Shown piece after piece: positions 58,301 through 64,000 of a DNA stretch of 64,000 nt. Origin of the DNA: Phoronis australis (lineage: Eukaryota; Phoronida; Phoronidae); NCBI GenBank assembly GCA_002633005.1, contig NMRA01000474.1, forward strand, positions 126,001 through 190,000. Reading direction: 5' to 3'. The position numbers were made by a program, and so were the translations under genes. The notes beneath the pieces are model-generated. The model was given only the letters and a program-made list of their open reading frames with translations, did no database searches and had not been told where the DNA came from. Within the stretch, counting starts at the first letter, position 1; each line of letters begins with the position of its first letter.

Positions 58301-61300
58301 TATTTCAATATAACCAAAGACTTTAAATCCACATTTGGGATTTGTATTTCAGAGGTCCTACGGGTAATGTTAATATCTTTCAAGAGTGTCATGCGGTCAG
58401 TGGCGTTGGTGTAAACGTCTAACTGGACTTTGATGTAACCAACACGTTAAATCCACATTTGGGATCTGCATGTTTACAATATGCTAGACTCCGTATCACT
58501 AACATTGACTTCAAGGTCAGATATTAGTTTCAATCAGCTTCAGGTCATTGTCATTCGCCGCATTTAAACGTAAGACAGCAGTCACGAAGCAACTAACTCG
58601 AATCAGCTGATCGGACGCAAGCGTGTGTGTGTAAACATGACTGACACGGAACAAGTTGACACCGATTTGAGGGGTAGAGTGTGTTGCACTCCAACAGTTG
58701 CTCCAGTTTTAACTACATGTCTTAACAATGCGAGTGACAGCTCTGTAACTTTGGACCTTCGATACAAAGTAAACACACACATCCGATAATTGGGCTAAGG
58801 CGAAAGTTGTTGCTCTGTGCATGACAATGAACAGCTGATGCGAATATGGCGCAAAAAAGAAGACCTGTCTGTGCTGCTGCCCCAGGTTTGTCGCAACACA
58901 GGAGTTAGGAGTGGCGCGAGTTACCCTACAACGAGTTACCCTACCTCGATAAGGTGCAGTAACTTGCCACAAGTACGGTAAGTTGCACTAGTTTAAGTAG
59001 CATCCAGGCAGCCCCCACACCAGGAGTAATGTGTTCTAGGGTAAGTGTGGGTGAGGACGGCACTTATAAGGTGCCTTGAGTAAAAGAACTTCAATCAAAA
59101 TTCAAATTAAAACTAAAATTTTCACTGTCCCAAACTGGAGAATTTTTACGGTAAAGTTAATAAGATAGTCGTAGAGAGTGACCCTTTGAAGCAATTAAGG
59201 AACGTCAAGCATAGTACTAGCCTGGGTAATAAATAACAATAACCAGCTACACTAACGAATCAAAGGAAAGAGTTGTACCCACTAACGTGAACCAAATCAT
59301 GGCTTCAGAGATGGAATTTTGCAGGACCGTTTACAATTGCTACTTACCTGATCCCTCCCGCGGGGCAATGTTCAATGTAACTTTGTTATCACTGGGATTA
59401 CGTAGATGGACGATATATACTTCTCGAGGATAGTGAAATTGTGTTGAGCAACCCCACACCTTAGACGGTGCGTCGTAGAAAATCGACGTGAACTTTGACT
59501 TTATTGGACCAAGTAGTTGACACTGTGTGCGCCTTCGACATTCCACTGAAATGGTGACGGCATGCGATCAATAGTGTCAAATACATTTCACGAGTACACA
59601 AATATACAGCAGTGAGAGTAGGGCAATTACCTGAAAAGGTCAACCTCGCAACAAAAAATTAAAGTTGTGGCTACACTAACATTTCTGGTCTAATCTGAAA
59701 TCTAGTTTCAGTGCCCATATTTGACCGTCCTATAATTCTCTGCCTACACGGACCCATTTTAGGGGTCACTTGACCTTAAGAAATTAGCTTGATTTTCATG
59801 TGTGTTGCTAATTATTGTTATAAAAAAGCTAATTATGGGTATTTCACTATCAAATTTGAGCAATCACGTGATCCCCAAACTTTATAAAAAATAAAATTTC
59901 AACTTTGGCACATCATCGACCTTTTCAGGCCAAAGGCCAACTCCTGGATATCATGGTACCCTACATCAAAGGTGATTCCTTTGGTCCACGTGGTCCCTTG
60001 TGTGTGCGACCATCCAAAGGCAATTTACAGTAGAACAAGTGCTCATCTGGACAGAACTAATTGCAAAACAGAGCTACACTCCAAAATACCTCAGTGCCAT
60101 GGCGATTAATTTATTATTCCTACACATCTGCCACACACTAATCTCGCTATTGTAGACTACTACCAATCCAAGAACATGTTTCTTTCTACAACCATTAAGT
60201 CATTATTGCAGGTTGATATAATGGTGCTTGATTAGGTGACCTGCAACTTGCCAATGTGACTTCATAGTGTGTTTGGCGACCTGGGAATATCAAGTCGCCA
60301 CAATCAGTTTCAAAGACACACAACAATTCACCCGAAATTTGTTTGAAAATTTGTGGTGATTTCAAAACTTTGAATCAGTAACATATTTCCTCATATAATA
60401 ACTGCGATTCACAATTGTTCCGTTGATCTCATGAAACCAGTGCACTTGCCACCCTCACCAGTCACCACCCGTCAATCGTGTTTAAATTACAGAAGGAACT
60501 AGAGACCGAAGTTGGAATTGTTCGACAAATGTCGGGCAAGGTCGGATCACGAAACTCATGCATTCTCCGTTGGTAGGAAAATTTGACTGCACAAAAAGTG
60601 AATGATACACATAATCGGAATACTTGAGCTACCCCATATGCGTAATTTGTAACAAAGCTTCAACATCGATTTTGGTGACCTGGGATTTTCAGCAAGTCGC
60701 ATTTGGCGAGTTGGTGTTCAGCTAAGTCTCATGCACAGCATAACAACAACAAGAAGCTGGCTGAAGTAACTGATCACTTCCCTAGCTAAGCACGCATTCC
60801 ACACCACCAGCTCATTGTACGAGAATATTCTGCAGCTTAACTAATAACCTCTTATGACTGGTGAATGTTAATCAGGTTTATATGTGCATAGTCATTATCA
60901 ACACCAATAATTGTCACTAATTACTACATAAAACGCCTTCTTAAAAATAGCTTATGTCAGGTTGGCCTCGATGCATCAGTCACGGTGATGGTGGTTTCAG
61001 AGGCTAATTTATTCTATTCGGTGTTTTGATCTTCACCAGAGTATATTAAGTTTCTATACCCTGATCCAATTACCATTTTCACCCTTACTCTAAAATATAA
61101 AATCCTGTAGACACCAGCATACAAGCACCACACTTGATTGCACAACCCCATCACAACTACAAAGCCAAGGGCTTCGCGCTAGCACTTACACTTTCCGCAA
61201 AAGCTCACCAATTTAAGAAAAAAACAGGCAGAAAAGTGAAATTTCATTTTCTCATAAAAGATGCCCGGCACCAAATGAACGTTTTTGCAAGTTCAAATTC

Positions 61301-62544
61301 TGTATCACAGCTACGACCATACAATATCATGAAAATTTACAAGCCTAAGCAACAATGCTATAAGCCTTTGAAAAATGAAAAAGGCAATTTTGGTCGAGCT
61401 AACGTATACAAAAGCACATTTCCTTCATACAAGGACATCTTGTGGACACTTGATGTATGGTATATTAATCATTTAAATATCTCGCTGCACAACACTGATA
61501 ACTGGACATACGACAATCGTTGAGTTTATACAAGAAGCATTGAAATCCCACGCATAAACATTAGTGCACTGAACACCGAGGCACTCCATCCCCATCAAGA
61601 CACAAACTATATTTCTTTACGTATCAGCATACGTTATTTTTACCATAAGCACATTAACACGCGAACATTTTCGTTTCAATTCACCAGCAACGAATAGACA
61701 CTCTCAAATTTAGCGCAAAATATGGGGAAGAAACGCAATTTTTGTCTTTTTAGAAACAAAAATAAATATTTAGGTTTTTCATTAATATCGGCAATGTATT
61801 TAAATTAGTCAGTTTAAGAAAAAACTTGTGAAATATTTTAAGCATTTTAGCATTGTTTCAGTCCTTTAAACATGGAAATAGCATATTAAGCAATTTCTGA
61901 AGCTCAAAACTGAACAGACGATTATGCCCTAATTAGCTATCACTGAGATAAGGAATAACATAATGTTGTACTCGCAAACTAACAATTTCGGCTGGTAGTT
62001 TGTGTATGGGGGGTCAGATGTCACAAACAACTACAGCGAAAACTGTCTAATTTGGCAAAATAACAATAGCTCACAAAAGTCACAATGTTGGGATTTTCCA
62101 AATTTCAGGGCATGGCTAAACATATTCAGAACTTTACAAAATGTTGTTTGAGAACTTAGCACATTACCATTGTAAGAATCAAATAAAATGTTACTGAAGG
62201 TTAGTTTTGTGAAGAAATTTAATAAAATGAAATTCCATTTGTACCCCATAAAGTGTCCAAAAAGAGAAGAATTTTAGGCACTCCACCATGATAGCCTATG
62301 GACCCCATACAATGGACCTGACAGGGGTCACCAGAGTGCTAACTGACCTCTGCTGACCTGCCATTGATAAATCCATACAGTAAACAACATTGTTGCATAA
62401 CTTTCTCTACATGGAGTTGGTAATGTGAAGCAATGCTCAAGATACAAGTCAATGACCTGTGGTCTTGCTTGTGTGGATATGTGGCTGAAACCTGAACAAC
62501 AACCATAACAAGTAATGAACTAACAAACAGGGTTTGTGGTCCAT
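28235..62544 (-). CDS. TGFBR3: Betaglycan, TGF-beta receptor type III (16 coding exons)
   Basis: Membrane proteoglycan co-receptor that presents TGF-beta and inhibin ligands to type II receptors (family knowledge). Exons: 62544–62457, 59545–59348, 56514–56402, 42625–42448, 41706–41592, 41069–40880, 40137–39949, 39703–39485, 38470–38327, 35821–35633, 34557–34434, 31664–31568, 31063–30931, 29735–29573, 28918–28688, 28347–28235. They sum to 2,484 nt, 827 aa (human 851), with every phase consistent. Order: signal peptide (1–~25), two-part orphan domain (~30–357), linker, ZP domain (from C415, with NNTHFILETTLDGCGTR), acidic Ser-Gly site at S498, ZP-C (HSCWFDD..., FSFTTSRVFSGLIYLYC), transmembrane helix (~763–786, VVAIAFASFVIGILLMGAMW) and a Ser/Thr tail. 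N-glycosylation sequons include NQS, NMT, NNT, NLS and NRT. Vertebrate endoglin is the alternative relative, but the tail and acidic GAG site favour betaglycan. Confidence 0.96.
28688..28918 (-). CDS. TGFBR3: TGFBR3 coding exon 15 (stalk and transmembrane helix)
   Basis: The stalk ends CDKVTIVNGLGTV; the helix VVAIAFASFVIGILLMGAMW is nearly the human GIAFAAFVIGALLTGALWYI; FIHSRT follows like YIYSHT. It also holds PPTYSE, a PY-type motif on the outer side. Confidence 0.98.
29573..29735 (-). CDS. TGFBR3: TGFBR3 coding exon 14
   Basis: Encodes CMSKSDYCVYQYSNGRKPLL, then SDERATIGHSGPFVVVNRTQ, then PSSGTGISHPQDIR. Two cysteines close the ZP-C module; sequon NRT. Donor AGAA/gtaaga. Confidence 0.9.
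30931..31063 (-). CDS. TGFBR3: TGFBR3 coding exon 13 (ZP-C)
   Basis: Encodes CATVSTISWIGPEGGPKSTF, then SFTTSRVFSGLIYLYCQVVP CGPQ. Human has FSFVFKPVFNTSLLFLQCEL TLC. Donor CACAG/gtaggt. Confidence 0.95.
31128..31402 (+). repeat. ~32-36-bp minisatellite, ~8 copies (TGFBR3 intron)
   Basis: Unit close to aacacgtcttgagactcagc followed by acagaatatggtaa. The outer copies are more diverged. Confidence 0.9.
31568..31664 (-). CDS. TGFBR3: TGFBR3 coding exon 12 (ZP-C)
   Basis: Encodes ELLNTQVHSCWFDDRETKST and then SGTRRKYVIRNG. The SCW...NGC pattern is typical of ZP-C. Donor GG/gtaggt. Confidence 0.92.
32280..32400 (+). repeat. ~60-bp direct repeat, 2 copies, GC-rich
   Basis: gtggctcggaacccgatcag and gtgtctcggaacccaatcaa head the two units. 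They are more GC-rich than the surrounding intron. Confidence 0.65.
33564..33629. mobile_element. Short family B MITE copy
   Basis: AATAGTCACTTA at the left pairs with TAAAGTGACTATT at the right; ttttgagaatcag is shared with the full copies. Confidence 0.6.
34040..34336 (+). repeat. GTT/GCT trinucleotide expansion (TGFBR3 intron)
   Basis: Imperfect (TTG)n with GCT, ATT and GAT interruptions. It keeps all frames open and would read as poly-Leu, poly-Val or poly-Thr, none of it real protein. It ends about 100 bp from the exon at 34434. Confidence 0.95.
34434..34557 (-). CDS. TGFBR3: TGFBR3 coding exon 11 (ZP)
   Basis: Encodes AVLAEINLSRVETLYPIRRY, then PPEVAEGSILYATVGLKDRL T. Acceptor tgtccag at 34558 chosen because the nearer gtgtag site would bring a stop codon in the phase set by exon 10. 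Sequon NLS. Confidence 0.88.
35633..35821 (-). CDS. TGFBR3: TGFBR3 coding exon 10 (ZP linker with GAG site)
   Basis: Encodes VFIRYSSGGRPAPVAEDEGS, then GVGSLLSDDEDYNTAERTIS, then VTFHCSYLTPG and an EEETEKEQ tail. E-D-E-G-S498-G499 in an acidic stretch is a glycosaminoglycan attachment context, at the same place as human GYEDLESGDNG. Confidence 0.93.
35903..36159 (+). repeat. 25-bp minisatellite, ~10 copies
   Basis: Unit gttaaaggactggatagtaa plus ctgca. The array is cut by the hAT-like element and ends with one more unit at 37538–37564. Confidence 0.95.
36160..37537. mobile_element. Nonautonomous hAT-like DNA transposon, 1,378 bp
   Basis: The ends are CAGGGCTCAACACTAA and, reverse-complemented, CAGGGCTCAACATTAA. 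The flanks are exact 8-bp duplications GTTAAAGG at 36152–36159 and 37538–37545; removing the element plus one copy restores a perfect minisatellite unit. Both ends carry clustered subterminal TTGCCCG/CGGGCAA repeats. No transposase-length frame is present; internal frames are at most 65 aa and unrecognised. CAGGG ends with 8-bp duplications fit hAT. Confidence 0.88.
38327..38470 (-). CDS. TGFBR3: TGFBR3 coding exon 9 (ZP-N core)
   Basis: Encodes GVKKHQLTLQDRMCQARENN, then THFILETTLDGCGTRGERVT, then NGMTYENK. Near-identical in pattern to human LTLLDPTCKAKMNGTHFVLE and SPLNGCGTR; the sequon before THF is conserved. Confidence 0.97.
39114..39253. mobile_element. ~140-bp hAT-type MITE
   Basis: Left end CAGTGGCGGATTTAGGGG; right end, reverse-complemented, CCAGGAGTGGATCCAGGA. 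The imperfect ends resemble the CAGTGGCGGATC-type hAT termini common in animals. Flanking bases are only weakly alike. Confidence 0.55.
39485..39703 (-). CDS. TGFBR3: TGFBR3 coding exon 8 (linker and ZP start)
   Basis: A poorly conserved Pro/Ser linker starts VFLIGLPVHNSVFDKPINTV, and HTSCLNTGMRVVIRKHLLR then begins the ZP-N fold. Acceptor gtacag, donor CTAAGG/gtaaat, phase 0 at both ends. Confidence 0.88.
39949..40137 (-). CDS. TGFBR3: TGFBR3 coding exon 7
   Basis: Encodes AKGQVEGDREMTTGQLDYNK, then SQNRLIAKIERSYGRPASYV, then LATLANHINLVLSPVGKLL DTVQ. An internal GTAAGT looks like a donor, but using it would break the frame of exon 8. The CAG/gtgtcc donor keeps phase 0. Confidence 0.85.
40880..41069 (-). 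CDS. TGFBR3: TGFBR3 coding exon 6
   Basis: Encodes VVHIVEVSSAERVASTDIQP, then VVVHVTPGPGTRVPSHVTLV, then LQSGRSILWKVMAAEYQGQL EVV. Human has EEVHIIELITPNSNPYSAFQ and LILKCKKSVNWVIKSFDVKG. Confidence 0.94.
41592..41706 (-). CDS. TGFBR3: TGFBR3 coding exon 5
   Basis: Encodes SSFPIDCTPSDSGVGGSVVL and then RTPITPYGCDMAHNAKD. The C...C spacing matches human KCNIGKNF...EGCVMS. Donor GACAG/gtttgt. Confidence 0.9.
42197..42302. mobile_element. ~105-bp palindromic MITE, family B copy 2
   Basis: CAATAGTCACTTACAG...ACCAGTTT pairs with AAACTGGTTCTC...GGCTATTG. Very similar to 56247–56353, including the loop ttaaataatgggcaac. Confidence 0.85.
42404..42430 (+). repeat. Poly-C tract with N
   Basis: C homopolymer containing one N. 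It lies within 20 bp of the exon 4 donor of TGFBR3. Confidence 0.95.
42448..42625 (-). CDS. TGFBR3: TGFBR3 coding exon 4 (orphan domain)
   Basis: Starts VPRQSLVNENDLAAAVIPKQ and includes LPSNNMTRLIRWATRRYGG, VTSVLDAKEGNVVNLMVGT. Human has HLLNWARKEYGAVTSFTELK. The donor CAG/gtaagt lies beside a C-homopolymer gap. Confidence 0.95.
43458..43559. repeat. ~100-bp nested hairpin
   Basis: GTTGCTGAA/TTCAGCAAC at the outside, ATGGGTGTA/TACACCCAT inside, and GAAAAT/ATTTTC elements between. MITE-like; no other copy noticed. Confidence 0.55.
47358..47391 (+). repeat. Poly-C tracts flanking a short N gap
   Basis: Two C runs around six Ns: an unresolved homopolymer. Confidence 0.95.
50838..50912 (+). 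repeat. 14-bp tandem repeat, ~5 copies
   Basis: Unit atgtgaagccagta, decaying at the right end. Confidence 0.85.
54140..54535 (+). repeat. Two adjoining minisatellites inside a family D repeat
   Basis: 54150–54205 has three copies of gtgacgatttctagaattt. 54346–54535 has about four copies of a ~43-bp unit starting gagcaaaataaggccaataa. The sequence between them matches 26430–26640. Confidence 0.85.
55586..55712 (+). repeat. ~63-bp tandem duplication
   Basis: caccatggcaacata...aagatagac and cgccatggcaacata...aagatagac, two near-identical copies. Confidence 0.9.
56247..56353. mobile_element. ~105-bp palindromic MITE, family B copy 3
   Basis: Same ends and loop as 42197–42302. It lies about 50 bp downstream, in gene direction, of the exon 3 donor of TGFBR3. 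Confidence 0.85.
56402..56514 (-). CDS. TGFBR3: TGFBR3 coding exon 3 (orphan domain)
   Basis: Encodes AGRHGIIVILATPPQTRTLT and then WNVHAEGISNQSRHLLV. Human has HHKSVVFLLNSPHPLVWHLK. It carries the NQS sequon. Donor GTG/gtaagt. Confidence 0.92.
56920..57240 (+). repeat. Dispersed repeat, family E copy 1, with 19-bp tandem
   Basis: Shares gcatgacaatgaacagctga and tgcgaatatgg(c)gc with 58815–59065. Contains four copies of ggtggggtaagttgtcaca at 57080–57150. Confidence 0.85.
58221..58478 (+). repeat. ~128-bp tandem duplication
   Basis: Two diverged copies sharing gaggtcc(c/t)a, gcca/ggtca gtg(a/g)cgttggtgtaa, and taaatccacatttgggat. Confidence 0.8.
58815..59065 (+). repeat. Dispersed repeat, family E copy 2
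   Basis: Same order of blocks as 56920–57240: gaacagctgatgcgaatatg, gaagacctgtc, acacaggagttagaggtggc-like, ttaccctac, then aagttgc/aagttgt. Confidence 0.8.
59348..59545 (-). CDS. TGFBR3: TGFBR3 coding exon 2 (orphan domain)
   Basis: Encodes ECRRRTQCQLLGPIK... and then KVWGCSTQFHYPREVYIVHL, RNPSDNKVTLNIAP. Aligns with human CELSPVSAS... VLSGCASRGTTGLPQEVHVL. Flanks are atttcag and TCAG/gtaagt. Confidence 0.92.
59546..62456. other. TGFBR3: TGFBR3 intron 1 (~2.9 kb)
   Basis: No recognisable feature. The frame at 61134–61523 (plus) is lysine- and asparagine-rich, begins at TTG, and matches nothing I know. Confidence 0.6.
62457..62544 (-). CDS. TGFBR3: TGFBR3 coding exon 1 (signal peptide), tentative
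   Basis: ATG at 62544 sits in an optimal Kozak context (CCACCATGG) and encodes MDHKPCLLVHYLLWLLF, a good hydrophobic signal core. An in-frame ATG 8 codons upstream (62568) is also possible. The donor ACAG/gtcatt is weak at +3 but leaves the one base that exon 2 needs. A pyrimidine-rich acceptor near 62618 may start this exon. Confidence 0.5.
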
Positions 62545-62617
62545 GGTGGAATCAGTCCTCGCGGCCATGATAATCTGCACTAGATGGAGCACCCTCGTAG
62601 ACAAGCTATCCAGAAAA

Positions 62618-64000
62618 CTGAAAGAATATCCACGATTTTTCAAACAACCAAAATAGTGCATAGCATGAACTCCATGGATTATCGGTCCTGTTTTCAAGCT
62701 AGCCTCGCATCGAGTTCACTACCTCGATAAAATCTAAAACATGGGAATTTTAAACGATTCCTTTCAGATTTTTTTAGGCTTCAACTCTTTGTTTTAGAAA
62801 GGTGCTGGAATGGTCCTTGAGAGAAGGTCCCACCCACCGTCTACAATCGGACAACACTGAAAAAACCACTGGTTTCAATAGCTTAAATCTACTGTATAAG
62901 AAGACTAAATAACAGACCAAAATGTCCTCTATGAAAGGACCAACAGAGTACAGTCATTTGCTTAATAAGGTCTATGATGGTACTCCTAATTTCCCCAGTT
63001 ACCGTTATTTACAGGCAACGGTCATTATGATGAAAGGAATCACAGGCACCCTGACATTCTCACATTCAGTACAACTAAAGCATCACATCTATCTCACCAA
63101 TTTATAGACTTAGAAATAATCAGCGAAACTGACTTCTTTCATTTTTCAAGGGCTTCTGTGAGTGACAGTTTTTCAAAACAATGTCCAATGGTACAGAACT
63201 AGACAATCACATGAAGCATTAATATTTGATGACCCCTATATTTTGGGAAAAATCCCATATAATAGTTCACTGGGTGTCTGTGCTCTAAACAGGCACAAAG
63301 GCACATTTCACAAAAAGTGGCTTACTAGAAAAAGGCTCAACTTTGAAATTGTGCGTCTTCACCTGCCACTTTTCTGTTGATGAATAAAACCTTCACCAAA
63401 GTAATTCTGAGCACATGACAGTTTGGCAATTAAGTTATAAACAACTTTTTAAGCAATTAGCAATCACGGGAATAGTCTCATATTTATTAAGACTGAAGAG
63501 AGTAGAAAGATATTTAAACCTATGATATTTTGGATATAGTCATATGAAGCATAAGACCAACTTTCTGGCTCGTACGGCTTTTACGGACAAAAAGTCACAT
63601 CTTGTGATTATTTTTGGTTGTAGTATATTTCTTGAAGTTTTGCTTTGGTCCAAACTCTGTAAAAACAAAATTCATGGTGTTCGTGTCACTTAATTACAAT
63701 GCTTAAAATATTTGTAGAGGGATATTCAGCTTTGCCAGCGTACGATTAGATTGCAACCGCGGGGTCGCAGGACTGACTCTAACGATATCAGTAAATCACT
63801 TTTCTTCCCCATGTCCCTAGTAACTTTTCGGGGGCAAAACAGGCCTCACCTGTTGGCATTCCTAATACACAGGACAGGATCGTGGTAGAACGGAGTTCAT
63901 TGATTGGTTCTACCCTCACTTCAATACCACCTGTTTGAAGTGGGTGATCTGGCTTGACCTAGCACTGCACAACTAAACAATTTATCACATAACTTTTGAG
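62618..64000. other. Upstream flank of TGFBR3
   Basis: Should contain a 5' UTR exon or promoter of TGFBR3 if the signal-peptide exon is right. I see no CpG-rich block, clear TATA element or conserved frame; the frames at 62922–63107 and 63162–63380 look random. Confidence 0.5.

Noticed and set aside
61134-61523. 129-residue plus-strand frame
   Set aside because: Begins at TTG, has Lys/Asn composition typical of AT-rich noncoding DNA, and no domain or splice signal.
28644-62544. Initial idea that the minus-strand gene was NUP210 (gp210), another single-pass glycoprotein
   Set aside because: The ZP cysteine pattern, the THFILETTLDGCGTR string and the transmembrane sequence all match betaglycan instead.

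Overview
The window is animal nuclear DNA: AT-rich, with split genes, GT–AG introns of about 0.2–14 kb, many short foldback elements and minisatellites, and single-N assembly joints in homopolymer runs. Three conserved protein genes can be rebuilt exon by exon, with splice phases that agree at every internal junction. Gene content and protein divergence fit an invertebrate deuterostome (hemichordate, cephalochordate or echinoderm grade). I cannot name the species.

Layout: (1) 923–~8.1 kb, minus strand: CDC7, the catalytic subunit of the DBF4-dependent S-phase kinase. It has nine coding exons (519 aa) and a likely noncoding first exon beside an E2F-type palindrome and a CRE at 8117–8146. (2) 8.1–10.4 kb: the divergent interval between CDC7 and the next gene, filled largely with inverted-repeat elements. 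(3) ~10.42–22.88 kb, plus strand: WDR46 (yeast Utp7, BING4 family), a small-subunit processome WD40 protein, fourteen exons (595 aa from the first in-exon ATG). One internal exon appears twice in a ~740-bp direct duplication whose junction is a single N. (4) 22.9–28.2 kb: a tail-to-tail interval with no recognisable gene. (5) 28,235–62,544, minus strand: TGFBR3 (betaglycan), the TGF-beta co-receptor, with sixteen coding exons giving 827 aa. The order is signal peptide, two-part orphan domain, ZP module with an acidic Ser-Gly glycosaminoglycan site, transmembrane helix and short Ser/Thr-rich tail. (6) 62.6–64 kb: the upstream flank of TGFBR3.

The genes act in separate processes: replication origin firing, ribosome assembly, and TGF-beta/inhibin reception. 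The notable link is positional: CDC7 and TGFBR3 are neighbours on human 1p22, so this looks like an old deuterostome linkage with WDR46 lying between them here. The accessory content is mostly nonautonomous DNA transposons, including a 1,378-bp hAT-like element with an exact 8-bp target duplication inside a minisatellite. I found no convincing tRNA, rRNA, CRISPR or prokaryotic-type system.
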